A DNA stretch of 64,000 nt. It comes from Ulvibacterium sp. (GTDB taxonomy: Bacteria; Bacteroidota; Bacteroidia; Flavobacteriales; Flavobacteriaceae). The translations under genes were made by a program, and so were the position numbers. Below are positions 36,941 through 46,210 of the stretch, one piece after another; position 1 is the stretch's first letter, and each line of letters begins with the position of its first letter. Under the pieces are notes generated by a model. The model did not search any database, had not been told where the DNA came from, and saw nothing but the letters and a program-made list of their open reading frames with translations. The stretch is from contig NZ_JANQOO010000021.1 in the NCBI RefSeq assembly GCF_028285715.1, positions 186,001-250,000 on the forward strand. The letters run 5' to 3'.

Positions 36941-38046
36941 TGATCCGTAGTGAGCCATATCATACTCAGGCCATCCACGCCATAGATTCCCCGGCCCTTC
37001 TCGTATTTCCGGATCTAATACACCGCAACATCCAAAACGCATGTGGTTTAGTAAAGGGCAAAAACACCGTACTAAGACCCCACGTGAAAACCGTAAAATG
37101 TTTGGAAGTAATAGAGATGGCGCTACAACAAGGTATAGACCGTTTTAAGAGCAGTACTATTTCTGAATCGGAACTTTTGGCCATGGCCGGGGTTCATGAT
37201 GTGTTACTATGTTATCAACTATCTGAAATAAAGGCCCTACGGTTCGATGCACTTCGAAAAATGTATCCAAGGACTATCTTTTCCTCACTCATCGACAATA
37301 TAGTATCAGCGAAGCTTTTGTCCTCTTTATTCAAGGATAATCCCATGGATGTTTTCATGGACATTAACCTGGGGATGGACCGTACCGGAATCCCTCCTGA
37401 ACAGACTCTGGATTTGATAAAGGCATGTTCCGATTTAAAAGGGCTCAACATTATGGGGTTACATGGCTATGATGGGCATGTACATGCACCCGAGTCGGAA
37501 ACTCGAAAGGCCGAATCAAACCAAATGTTTGGACAAATGAAACGCTTAAGACAAGAAGTTCAATCCTTTCTAAAGCGGGAAATCAAAGTGGTAATGGGCG
37601 GTTCCCCTTCATTTGCATATTATGCTCAAAAGGATGGAATAGAATGTAGCCCCGGGACCATTTTCTTTTGGGATGCCGGGTATCAATATAATTATCCGGA
37701 GTTGCCTTTTGTCCCGGCAGCGGCTCTATTGACGAGAATCGTATCCGTAATCAATAAAAATATATTGTGTTTTGACCTAGGCAGCAAGGCCGTTGCCGCG
37801 GATCCTTCTCAGCCTCGGGTAGAAATCCTTGATTTGGAAAATCAAAGCATCGTTGGTCACTATGAGGAACATTTGGTAGTAGAAGTCCCGGATACCTCCA
37901 AATATCGGGTGGGCCAACCTTTTTATGCAATTCCTTATCACATCTGCCCTACTGTGAACCTGTACGAAACCCTGGAAGTAATTAGGGAAGGTAAACTTGT
38001 AGAAAACTGGACAGTGGCCGCGCGAAATAGAAAAATCACGGTGTAA
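36940..38046 (+). CDS. D-threonine aldolase-like PLP enzyme (alanine racemase fold)
   Basis: A 368-residue PLP enzyme of the D-threonine/D-3-hydroxyaspartate aldolase family. The N-terminal alanine-racemase-type barrel binds PLP through Lys in LRPHVKTVKCLEV, with the strand MDVFMDINLGMDRTGI and the MGGSPSFAYYA phosphate region. The C-terminal domain carries the metal-site His/Cys pattern YHICPTVNLYETLEV. Family members cleave D-beta-hydroxy-amino acids to glycine plus aldehyde or dehydrate them. It overlaps ridA by one base and is 1 bp from the next gene. The exact substrate is not evident. Confidence 0.88.
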   Translation: MIRSEPYHTQAIHAIDSPALLVFPDLIHRNIQNACGLVKGKNTVLRPHVKTVKCLEVIEMALQQGIDRFKSSTISESELLAMAGVHDVLLCYQLSEIKALRFDALRKMYPRTIFSSLIDNIVSAKLLSSLFKDNPMDVFMDINLGMDRTGIPPEQTLDLIKACSDLKGLNIMGLHGYDGHVHAPESETRKAESNQMFGQMKRLRQEVQSFLKREIKVVMGGSPSFAYYAQKDGIECSPGTIFFWDAGYQYNYPELPFVPAAALLTRIVSVINKNILCFDLGSKAVAADPSQPRVEILDLENQSIVGHYEEHLVVEVPDTSKYRVGQPFYAIPYHICPTVNLYETLEVIREGKLVENWTVAARNRKITV

Positions 38047-38047
38047 G

Positions 38048-39367
38048 ATGCTAGAACTGGATATTAAGTTAAAACATGCTAAGTCCGCCGAGTTGCTGCA
38101 ACGATCCAAAAAAGTTTTAGCTGGTGGTGTTTCGTCCGAATTTCGGAAATATAATCACCCCCATGCCTTATTTTACGACCGCGCAGAAGGGGTTTATCTC
38201 TATGATGTTGACGGAAACAGATATCTTGATTTTACCCTGAGCCAAGGTCCGATGATCGTTGGGCATTCTCATCCTTATATAGCGAAGCGGATTCGGGAAT
38301 ATAGCCAAAAAGGACAGCTTTATGCCGGTCAGCACCTTTTGGAAATTGAGTTGGCCGAAAAATTGAATGCACATATCCCATCGGCCGAATTAATGCGTTT
38401 TTGCCTCGATGGTTCCACAGCGGTACAAACCGCTTTTCGCGTGGCGCGTGCAAAGACCGGGCGTAACAAATTCATCCGTTTTGAGGGGCACTATCATGGA
38501 TGGTTGGACAATGTTTCATGGGGTCTCACCTTGGATGAAGAAAAAATGGGTGCTAAGACCACTCCTATTCCATTGCCTTGGACTTCAGGCATGGCACAAG
38601 GTGTTGTTAATGAGTTTATAGTCTTGCCCTGGAACGATTTGGAATTGGTGAAAAAGACCTTCGAAATGCATCATGATACAATTGCGGCCATAATAACGGA
38701 GCCTATCATGTGCAATAGTGGCTGTATACTTCCGGAAGAAGGCTTTTTGGAAGGTCTTCGTGAATTATGTGACGACTATGGTGCGGCCTTGATTTTTGAT
38801 GAGGTTATCACGGGTTTTCGTACAGGGTTGGGGGGTGCCCAAAAATTCTTGAACGTAACTCCTGATCTGTCCATTTTTGCCAAGGCCATGGCCAGTGGCT
38901 ATCCTATTTCAGCAGTAGTCGGTAAAAAGGAATGGATGCATTTGATTGCCGAAGGCAAGGTTATCCATGCAGGTACAATGAACTCCGCCTGCCCATTAGT
39001 TGCTGCCGCATTGGCCACTATTGAAATCTTGGAAGAGGAAGGCACCTATGAACGGATTTATGATCTTGGCCTACAATTGATAGAGGGACTTAGGAATGCG
39101 GCTCATAAAACCGGACAGAATCTATTGGTCCAAGGGTTGGGACCAATGTTCCATACCGGTTTTACCGATAAAGACAAGGTCAGGGAATTTAGGGATCTTG
39201 GAGCGTATGAACAGCCTAAGTCCAAAAAGTTCGTGTATGGTCTCCAACAAAAGGGTGTGCGAGTCATCGGCAGAGGACTGTGGTACATATCGGCCGTACA
39301 TCAAAAGAAACATATTGAGCATGCCATAAAAATGGCAGAAGAAGTATTATTGGATCTTAAAAAATAA
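38048..39367 (+). CDS. Class III aminotransferase, glutamate-1-semialdehyde aminomutase-like
   Basis: A 439-residue PLP enzyme. Class III features are the N-terminal LAGGVSSEFR and YLDFTLSQGPMIVGHSHP, the GHYHGWLDNVSW region, the Asp in LIFDEVITGFR, and the PLP Lys in FAKAMASGYPISAVVG. It resembles GSA aminomutase but its context is catabolic, not heme synthesis, so a transaminase or aminomutase acting on an amino acid or amino alcohol is more likely. It is the third gene of the ridA operon, 1 bp after the D-threonine-aldolase-like gene. Confidence 0.88.
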   Translation: MLELDIKLKHAKSAELLQRSKKVLAGGVSSEFRKYNHPHALFYDRAEGVYLYDVDGNRYLDFTLSQGPMIVGHSHPYIAKRIREYSQKGQLYAGQHLLEIELAEKLNAHIPSAELMRFCLDGSTAVQTAFRVARAKTGRNKFIRFEGHYHGWLDNVSWGLTLDEEKMGAKTTPIPLPWTSGMAQGVVNEFIVLPWNDLELVKKTFEMHHDTIAAIITEPIMCNSGCILPEEGFLEGLRELCDDYGAALIFDEVITGFRTGLGGAQKFLNVTPDLSIFAKAMASGYPISAVVGKKEWMHLIAEGKVIHAGTMNSACPLVAAALATIEILEEEGTYERIYDLGLQLIEGLRNAAHKTGQNLLVQGLGPMFHTGFTDKDKVREFRDLGAYEQPKSKKFVYGLQQKGVRVIGRGLWYISAVHQKKHIEHAIKMAEEVLLDLKK

Positions 39368-39429
39368 TCGGGCAAAAATCTTCCCATACATTGTCGGAAG
39401 AATGCAGGCCTTGTCTTAATCCAAAGAAT

Positions 39430-40416
39430 ATGGAGTTAAATGGGAATGCCAAGGTAGGTATTGTAGGCCTGGGTCTCATGGGAACCAGCATAGCTACGGC
39501 CCTCTTAATAAACGGTCAAGAGGTGATGGCGGTATCGCCTGTACTCTCCGAAACCGACCAAACGGCCCCAGATCGCATACGGCATGCCCTGGAGGAATGT
39601 TATGCGGAAGGACTTAGTACGGCCAGGGCCGATGATTTGTTTCAAAATATTACGTTCACCTCGAAGTATACAGATTTAAAATCCTGTTGGCTGGTCATGG
39701 AATGCGTCTTGGAAGATCTAAAGGTAAAGCAGGATGTTTACAGGAAAATAGAATCCAGTGTCCCGGATGAGGTAATTATTGCTACCAATACATCGGCCAT
39801 ACCCATAAGTATGTTACAAAACTATCTCAATGTCCCGGAACGTTTTTTTGGGATACATTGGGCCGAGCCTGCCTATACCTCAAAATTTTTGGAAATTATT
39901 TGCGGAGAAAAGAGCCTATTGGAAATAGGCGAACAATTGTATGCCATTACAAAAAAATGGGGGAAGGAACCTACATTGGTACGTAAGGACATCCGCGGAT
40001 TTATTACCAATCGGATAATGTACGCCATGTACCGCGAAGCGTTCTATTTGGTAGAAAACGGATACGCTACCATAGAGGACGTAGACCGGGCCTGTAAGAA
40101 TGATGGCGGCCATTGGATGACCTTCTGTGGGCTTTTCCGTTATATGGATCTTACGGGGCTACAGGCCTACCACTCCGTGATGAAAGATCTTTTTCCCGAA
40201 CTGAGTAATCAAACTACCGTACCCAAGTTGATAGACGATATTGCCAAGGAAGGCGGAAACGGGATTTTTAATGGAAAAGGGTTTTATGAATACTCTTCTG
40301 AAGAAGCCAAGGTATGGGAAAGCACTTTTGAAAAATTTAAATTTGACATTAACCGGTTGTCCTCAACATATACGGATAAAACAAAGGATATTTCATCCCT
40401 TAAAACAAAGAAATGA
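39430..40416 (+). CDS. 3-hydroxyacyl-CoA dehydrogenase-family protein
   Basis: About 328 residues in the short-chain hydroxyacyl-CoA dehydrogenase (FadB-C-terminal-like) fold. NAD-binding motif is VGIVGLGLMGTSIATAL, the catalytic region is FFGIHWAEPAYTSKFLEII with the His, and the C-terminal domain starts at GFITNRIMYAMYREAFYLVE. It would oxidise a 3-hydroxy acid or its CoA ester with NAD. A TTG at 39391 opens the frame earlier but ATG 39430 is preferred. The gene overlaps the dipeptidase gene by 4 bp (ATGA), so it is part of the same operon; no CoA ligase or thiolase is nearby. Confidence 0.88.
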   Translation: MELNGNAKVGIVGLGLMGTSIATALLINGQEVMAVSPVLSETDQTAPDRIRHALEECYAEGLSTARADDLFQNITFTSKYTDLKSCWLVMECVLEDLKVKQDVYRKIESSVPDEVIIATNTSAIPISMLQNYLNVPERFFGIHWAEPAYTSKFLEIICGEKSLLEIGEQLYAITKKWGKEPTLVRKDIRGFITNRIMYAMYREAFYLVENGYATIEDVDRACKNDGGHWMTFCGLFRYMDLTGLQAYHSVMKDLFPELSNQTTVPKLIDDIAKEGGNGIFNGKGFYEYSSEEAKVWESTFEKFKFDINRLSSTYTDKTKDISSLKTKK

Positions 40417-41531
40417 GTTCCAAATCCAAATTCCCCTTTATTATAGATGGTCATTTGGATCTAGCCACCAATGCCATGTACATGAACCGGGACCTTACGA
40501 AAAGTGTTGGGGTAATCCGGAAAAAGGAGAAAGATCTGGGATGGACGGATTTTCAAGATCGGGGAAAAGGTACCGTAGCTTTGCCTGAGCTTCGGGGAGG
40601 TAACATCGGCCTAGTCATTACGACCATAATTTCCCGTTTTTCAGAAGTCGGTGACTCCTTGGATACTATGGCTTTACCTGGATGGCACTCACCGCAACAG
40701 GCCTATGCCCATGCACAATGTCAATTGGCCTGGTACCGGGAAATGGAGGAGTTGGGGGAAATGATTCAAATTGGAAGTCTAAAGGATTTGAACGAACATT
40801 TGGATCTATGGAGGAATGAAAACCCGGACAAGACAAAAAAGCCAATTGGCTATCTTCTTGCATTGGAAGGTGCGGACTCCATTGTAAATCTGGATTATCT
40901 ATATCGGTATCACGAACAGGGATTGCGTTCCATAGGCATCTCCCATTTTGGGCCTGGGCGATATGCGGCAGGTACACACTCCAATGGCAGTGGACTCACT
41001 TCTCTGGGGAAAGAACTGTTAAAAGAGATGAATACGCTTGACCTGATGCTAGATCTTACGCATCAGACCGATCAAGGGTTTTATGAGGCTTTGGATATTT
41101 TTCAGGGTCAGGTTATTGCAAGTCATCAAAATTGCAGAGTATTGGTGCCCGGAGAACGTCAATTTACGGATGACCAAATTAAATGTGTTCTGGAACGGGA
41201 TGGTGTCATTGGAGGTTCTTTGGACACTTGGATGTTGCACCCTAATTTTAGGATGAACGTAGATAATCCCAAGCAACTCGGCATTGCTATGGAACGCTTG
41301 GTAGATCATTTTGATCATATATGCCAAATGGCCGGAGATTGCACGCATATTGGATTTGGAACCGATCTTGATGGCCTATTCGGCCTAGAACAAACACCCT
41401 ACGACATGGACTCCATAGCGGACCTACACAAATTTGAAGATATTCTTTCAAAAAGAGGATATACCGAAATAGATATTGAGCACATCATGTACAAAAATTG
41501 GCTGCGAATCCTAAATACCATTTTAAAATGA
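40413..41531 (+). CDS. Membrane dipeptidase-family (M19) zinc hydrolase
   Basis: A 372-residue member of the renal dipeptidase family, which cleaves dipeptides including those with a C-terminal D-residue. Zinc ligands appear in IIDGHLDLATN, the Glu in ALEGADSI, ISHFGPGRY, LDLTHQTDQGF and ASHQNCR, and the late Asp in FGTDLDGLFG. There is no signal peptide, so it probably works in the cytosol. It overlaps its neighbours on both sides by 4 bp. In this operon with a D-threonine-aldolase-like enzyme, release of a D-amino acid is a reasonable role, but no substrate is proven. Confidence 0.9.
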   Translation: MSSKSKFPFIIDGHLDLATNAMYMNRDLTKSVGVIRKKEKDLGWTDFQDRGKGTVALPELRGGNIGLVITTIISRFSEVGDSLDTMALPGWHSPQQAYAHAQCQLAWYREMEELGEMIQIGSLKDLNEHLDLWRNENPDKTKKPIGYLLALEGADSIVNLDYLYRYHEQGLRSIGISHFGPGRYAAGTHSNGSGLTSLGKELLKEMNTLDLMLDLTHQTDQGFYEALDIFQGQVIASHQNCRVLVPGERQFTDDQIKCVLERDGVIGGSLDTWMLHPNFRMNVDNPKQLGIAMERLVDHFDHICQMAGDCTHIGFGTDLDGLFGLEQTPYDMDSIADLHKFEDILSKRGYTEIDIEHIMYKNWLRILNTILK

Positions 41532-42985
41532 AAACAAAAACATATAGCCGGGCATTGGTCTCGAAAGCCACATTGATTCTTTTTATGGGCGCCTTTATAC
41601 TTTTATCTTGCGAAACTATGACTGATACTAAAAATCCCAAAAACTCCGGTTTACAAATTGGTTATGCGGAAGTTAACTATACACCCCGTGTGGGCCTAAA
41701 CCTAGTAGGCAATTATCGAGGGGACGATTACGCCTCACGTGGTGTTCACGATTCACTCTATGGCAAGGCCATGGTGGCAAAAGGAGGTAACGGAGAAAAA
41801 ATCGCTATCCTCTCGGTTGACATTTGTTACATTCACAAGGAGTCCGTAGATATGATGCGTAATCATATAGCCGCAAATTCTGACATTAAGGCCGAAAACA
41901 TCTTGATCCATGCCACCCATACCCATAGTGGACCGGAATCGGAATTGGAGGCTCCGGAAGCCAAGGAATACCTTCAAAAAGCAGCGAATGCAATTCTAGA
42001 GGCCAATAAGAATTTAGCACCTGCCGAACTTCGGTTGGGTCGCTCTACGGAAGAGCGCATTTCCCATAACAGACGATTAAAAGCGATAGATGGCACTACG
42101 CATATGGTCTGGGAGAAATTTGAACCCGGTTATATTGAAGAGGTTTTGGGCGATAAAGATCCTGAGGTTATTGCCTTAAGTATTATGCGAGAAGGAAAGG
42201 TGGTCAACAGCATTGTTAATTTTGGATGCCACCCCACAACACTTACCGGAAACAATTGGCTTTACTCTGCGGATTATCCGGGTTATCTGACCGAATCCAT
42301 ACAAAAAGTTAAGGGAAAGGACTTTGGCGTACTTTTTTTAAATGCGCCCAGCGGCAATGTTACCCAGGTGGATTATAAGGTAGGTTTTTTGGACACGTAT
42401 CAGGAATGCCAACGTATCGGATATCTATTGGGCGTAGCTGCTATGGAGGCTATGGGAAATGTCGAAACGGTTTCGGGGAATGGTACTATAAAAGTTTCAA
42501 GGGAGCGGGTACCCCTAAAAAAAATGACCATCACCGAGGAGCAATATGAATGGGCAAAAAGAGTAATGAAGCGGGTGGAAAAGGAAGGTATGCCGGAACT
42601 GCAACCTGATGGAATTCCCAACGAACTATATGCCAAGTGGTGGTTGGAGATGTACGAAGTACAAAATGAAACGGACGAACTTGAGGTCATGGTCATGCAA
42701 ATAGGTGATATGGCCATAGTAGGGTTACCAGGCGAAATCTTCAATGAGTTCGGAATACATATCAAAGAGAATTCTCCCTATGAAAACACTATAGTCGTTA
42801 GTTTGGCCAATGGGAACTACAAGTATTTCCCGACCAAGATTTCCTTTAGTCAAGGTCCGGAAGGATTTTTGCCTATGATAACCGGCTATGAGACCACCCC
42901 AGGTACTACAGCCTATGACATAGGTGCCGGAGAGCGATTGGCGGAATCCGCGGTAAACCAATTAAAAAAAATGTACGGATCCTAA
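41528..42985 (+). CDS. Neutral ceramidase-like amidohydrolase, lipoprotein
   Basis: About 485 residues with a lipoprotein leader (IL LSC-type lipobox, residues about 18-29). The N-terminal domain of neutral/alkaline ceramidases is visible: GYAEVNYTPRVG, the zinc motif HATHTHSGPESE, NFGCHPTTLTG and LFLNAPSGNVTQ. The family cleaves N-acyl bonds in ceramides, but many bacterial relatives act on unknown substrates. ATG 41528 overlaps the dipeptidase stop (ATGA). As last gene of the ridA operon it would act outside the cytoplasm, possibly to release the amine or amino acid that the cytosolic enzymes use. Confidence 0.9.
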   Translation: MKTKTYSRALVSKATLILFMGAFILLSCETMTDTKNPKNSGLQIGYAEVNYTPRVGLNLVGNYRGDDYASRGVHDSLYGKAMVAKGGNGEKIAILSVDICYIHKESVDMMRNHIAANSDIKAENILIHATHTHSGPESELEAPEAKEYLQKAANAILEANKNLAPAELRLGRSTEERISHNRRLKAIDGTTHMVWEKFEPGYIEEVLGDKDPEVIALSIMREGKVVNSIVNFGCHPTTLTGNNWLYSADYPGYLTESIQKVKGKDFGVLFLNAPSGNVTQVDYKVGFLDTYQECQRIGYLLGVAAMEAMGNVETVSGNGTIKVSRERVPLKKMTITEEQYEWAKRVMKRVEKEGMPELQPDGIPNELYAKWWLEMYEVQNETDELEVMVMQIGDMAIVGLPGEIFNEFGIHIKENSPYENTIVVSLANGNYKYFPTKISFSQGPEGFLPMITGYETTPGTTAYDIGAGERLAESAVNQLKKMYGS

Positions 42986-43055
42986 TTAATACCCAGCGGA
43001 GCATAAAAAATGTCATAATCAACAACCTGGTTATTCCAACTGGACAAATGACAAA

Positions 43056-43973
43056 TCACTTCTTTTGGTATTTATTGCGTGCAATCATCGACTTGTAATA
43101 GCGGTATAAAAAATCATAGCAAACCAGTTCGTGCACTCGGTTTTTGGATTTAAACAAGCGATTCATGTGCATATGAAGATAGCTTGCCATCAAATCGTCC
43201 AGCCTTAATTCCATGATTCCTTCATCAAAGCATTCCAGTATTTGTAAGGCAAGAGGTTGAACCTCCTTTTCCTTTGTATGAATGACGTTTAAAATTGGGG
43301 CATAGTCCGGTTGATCGGTAGCATCAAAGCTCATGAACTCCTCAATTTTTTTTCGTTCTTCACGATACTTGGAGTCGAGCTGTTTCTTCAAAGGCCTAGA
43401 CATTCCAAATTCGTTCCCAAATCCGGTTTTTAGCCGATCCAAAAGCCGTAGTTTGTCATAGTCCAAATAGCCAAAATCATTGAGATGCGAGTCCATAGCA
43501 CGAAGTGAGAACAACCAACGGAGCATCTCTCCCTCCTCACCTTCTATCAAGTCCAGAAAGTCGACTATCATTTTACTATCGCAATGGAAAAAGGCTTCCG
43601 ATAATTCCATGGTAGGCTCTCCATATCGCTCGATTTCTCTTTGATAGGTATCCAGTTGAATTTTCCAGATAAGGTCCTGATCCATAAATTGTTTTAAATA
43701 CGGATAAAGTCCGTTTATGATCTCTCCTACCCTTTCTGTATTCGAATAATGCAAGCGAACCCTAACATGGTGTCTGGTATCCGCATATCTAATGAAAAAC
43801 CATTTGTCGATAACTCCTTTTTCTTTTAGCTTTTCGACAACAGGTTTAATGACTTCGGTAAGGACTACATCGGATGTTTTGTGACCTGTATAGATTTTAT
43901 AATACAACCAACTATCACCCAAAATGTAATTCCGCTGTACCTTTTTTTGCGCTATTGCTGCTGTTGATATCAT
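43056..43973 (-). CDS. LanB elimination domain as a separate protein (thiopeptide-type/SpaB_C)
   Basis: A 305-residue protein matching the C-terminal elimination domain of class I lanthipeptide dehydratases (SpaB_C, 'thiopeptide-type bacteriocin biosynthesis'). It begins with DSWLYYKIYTG and has KWFFIRYADTRHHVRVRLHY, YQREIERYGEPTME, and SYLHMHMNRLF, all typical. It removes glutamate from glutamylated Ser/Thr to leave dehydroalanine/dehydrobutyrine. The ORF overlaps the glutamylation protein gene by 59 bp out of frame; a TTG at about 43922 would shorten the overlap. Split LanB is known in pinensin-type clusters from Bacteroidota. Confidence 0.9.
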   Translation of the reverse strand: MISTAAIAQKKVQRNYILGDSWLYYKIYTGHKTSDVVLTEVIKPVVEKLKEKGVIDKWFFIRYADTRHHVRVRLHYSNTERVGEIINGLYPYLKQFMDQDLIWKIQLDTYQREIERYGEPTMELSEAFFHCDSKMIVDFLDLIEGEEGEMLRWLFSLRAMDSHLNDFGYLDYDKLRLLDRLKTGFGNEFGMSRPLKKQLDSKYREERKKIEEFMSFDATDQPDYAPILNVIHTKEKEVQPLALQILECFDEGIMELRLDDLMASYLHMHMNRLFKSKNRVHELVCYDFLYRYYKSMIARNKYQKK

Positions 43974-46203
43974 AACCTAATTTTTCTTCATTAAAAAATG
44001 ATACGATCACTTGATTGGTATAATACGCTTTTTCATGTTTCACAACCCCATCTTCTGCAAACAAAAATTCCGTGAGCTTAAATTCCGTTCTTTTCTCTAC
44101 GGTATCCAAGAACATCCTAACCGAAGTCAGATTCTGAAAATTTATCAATAATTCGTTATCCCCATCGGCCAACATGGCGAATTGCGGAATCTTTAGAGAT
44201 TCCCTAAAAGAGTTTACTTCTTCGGATAATTGCTCGTCATTGTCCTTTATCCTTAAAAGTGTAGTGATACGATGCTTACTGAGATGCCATGTGGCATTCT
44301 GCAAAATCAGGTTATGATATTCGACCCTCGGAAGAAACTCGTAGTTTTCGGCAAACGGACTTAGGTTAATTCCTACTCTACTTCTAAATCCCTGGGTTTG
44401 CATGTCGGCCAGAAAGTGATAAATGGGAAGTGAATTCCGGGAATAGTTATGGGCATTGGTCAAACGTGGAATTACCTGCTTATCATATTTCTTGGACCTC
44501 AACACTATAGTGTTGTTTTTGATGGATATCATCAAATCATCAAGTGTCAACTGAAATGCCTTTGCCTTCAAGGACTTGGCCAAATATGGGATTTCATATT
44601 TGCGAAAATCGGGACGCATTAGAATGTTACCTACCCTTGATTCCGGGAGATGCACGATTTCCGCCAAAATTTTATCGGTATTCATGTTAGTTTCCGCTCC
44701 GATTATTTCCATGGTGTACTCGTGAAGTTCCTTGTCCCCGTGACAAAAACGACCTAAAAGATTAGCCGCACTGGAGCCTCCACTGCCGCTAAACTTTATT
44801 TTTTGTTGGCCATTTTCAATTATAATCTCTAGCATACAGGACATCGTGTCCGGCAAGTCATCCCATTTCGCTTCGTATTCCTGGAAATCTTCATTATTCA
44901 GTGTAATGGTATATGCGTTTTGCTTAAAGGCCTCATTGAGTTTCTTTTGAAATATGGAATCCAGGGCAGTCCATTGTACATTAAAAATCGATTGTCTAGA
45001 GTCCCCTTCAGGAAGCGCAATGCCATCTACCAATGGATTTATATCACCTGAGCCCTGGTTTTGAACATACCCCAAGCCCACTTCTACATCCAGGGCGGTT
45101 GCCAAGGGAACCTCCCTTTCTTCATACCTTTCATAAAAGGCTTCCATGAATTTGGAAAGGAAAGTCTCTTGGGGCGGTATGGAGATTCTGTTCAGGAACA
45201 TAAATCCCTTCTTTAAATCATCAATTACGTTTTCGCTCAGGGTATTGGTCTTAACACCCAATGCCATATCGGTCTGGAACATAAACCTGGGGTCAAAGTC
45301 CGTTCCTAATTCCCCTAGGGTTTCCGTTACGTCAAGATATTCTTCAGGGGTATTGCCCATGGTTGAATCTATGAGGAGCATTTTTTTTTCCGCTTCCTGT
45401 AATGTGCGCAATACGTCTTCCGAATTCTCAAGCTTTTCAAGTACGGAACAGATCTGTTCTAAAAACTCAGGTCCGGAAACCGAGGGTTCCAACTCACTGA
45501 TCAATAATTGACTATCTACCAGTTCTTCTATGAAGGAAGAAGCTTCTTGGACGGAAATCTCATCGTTTACCAAAACATTGACCAAATCAAGAAGCAATGC
45601 ACCCTTATTAGCTTTGCCCAATACAACATCCAGATACCTTGTATCATCTACGGCTACAATGTTATGGTGCCTTTTGCTATTGACGTATTCATATTCCACA
45701 TACCGTAACTGATTCCCTGCTTTATAAATACTGGTATTGGGGAAAAAAAGCAGTTGATGCTTTATTTCAGGTCTTTTTATCAAATCCTGCGAAAGCGCTA
45801 CCAGATAGTTCATGTCCAATCTCGTGTGCCGGCAATTCCTATCCATCTTCTCCAATGCAATGTCCGTTTTAGTAGCAAACCTTCCTACGGAACATCCCGC
45901 AAATAAACCGAACGGGGTACACCTTGAGGACATTCTTGTAAGATATTTGAGCATAGAAAATCTGAGTTTTTCTATCTTCTTTTTATCCGTTAGTTCGCCA
46001 TTTACCCATCTCGCAATTTCCGTGGACAAGGAGGGTGATGCCAAGAATAGAGCCTCCTTGATTATGGGGTCATTAAAGGCCATTCTAAATTCGTCATCAG
46101 GGATGTTTTTTTTTGAGGTAAAGGCCAAGTACCGGTCCATGGAAAATAAAGGAGTCCTCAACACATACTTGGAAAAATTTTTATAGGGATTACTTCCGGC
46201 CAT
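43915..46203 (-). CDS. LanB glutamylation domain protein (lantibiotic dehydratase N-terminal)
   Basis: A 762-residue protein matching the N-terminal glutamylation domain of class I lantibiotic dehydratases, which transfers Glu from glutamyl-tRNA to Ser/Thr of the precursor. Visible pieces are YVLRTPLFSMDRYLAF, the SSRCTPFGLFAGCSVG segment, HTRLDMNYLVAL, the GGSSAANLLGRFCH region and FLADMQTQGFRSRVG. The C-terminal elimination domain is missing and is encoded by the next gene. It lies 7 bp after lanC, so lanC, this gene and the elimination gene form one transcript. No frameshift scar was seen: both parts have complete domain ends. Confidence 0.93.
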   Translation of the reverse strand: MAGSNPYKNFSKYVLRTPLFSMDRYLAFTSKKNIPDDEFRMAFNDPIIKEALFLASPSLSTEIARWVNGELTDKKKIEKLRFSMLKYLTRMSSRCTPFGLFAGCSVGRFATKTDIALEKMDRNCRHTRLDMNYLVALSQDLIKRPEIKHQLLFFPNTSIYKAGNQLRYVEYEYVNSKRHHNIVAVDDTRYLDVVLGKANKGALLLDLVNVLVNDEISVQEASSFIEELVDSQLLISELEPSVSGPEFLEQICSVLEKLENSEDVLRTLQEAEKKMLLIDSTMGNTPEEYLDVTETLGELGTDFDPRFMFQTDMALGVKTNTLSENVIDDLKKGFMFLNRISIPPQETFLSKFMEAFYERYEEREVPLATALDVEVGLGYVQNQGSGDINPLVDGIALPEGDSRQSIFNVQWTALDSIFQKKLNEAFKQNAYTITLNNEDFQEYEAKWDDLPDTMSCMLEIIIENGQQKIKFSGSGGSSAANLLGRFCHGDKELHEYTMEIIGAETNMNTDKILAEIVHLPESRVGNILMRPDFRKYEIPYLAKSLKAKAFQLTLDDLMISIKNNTIVLRSKKYDKQVIPRLTNAHNYSRNSLPIYHFLADMQTQGFRSRVGINLSPFAENYEFLPRVEYHNLILQNATWHLSKHRITTLLRIKDNDEQLSEEVNSFRESLKIPQFAMLADGDNELLINFQNLTSVRMFLDTVEKRTEFKLTEFLFAEDGVVKHEKAYYTNQVIVSFFNEEKLGYDINSSNSAKKGTAELHFG

Positions 46204-46210
46204 ACTCGGT

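Noticed and set aside
38048-39367. HemL (true glutamate-1-semialdehyde aminomutase for heme synthesis)
   Set aside because: The sequence is GSAM-like, but its place in an operon of amino-acid-degrading enzymes argues for a paralogue with another substrate.
43915-46203. Frameshifted full-length LanB
   Set aside because: Both parts have complete domain ends and a split LanB is known in related clusters, so a frameshift is not needed to explain the two ORFs; kept only as a point to check.
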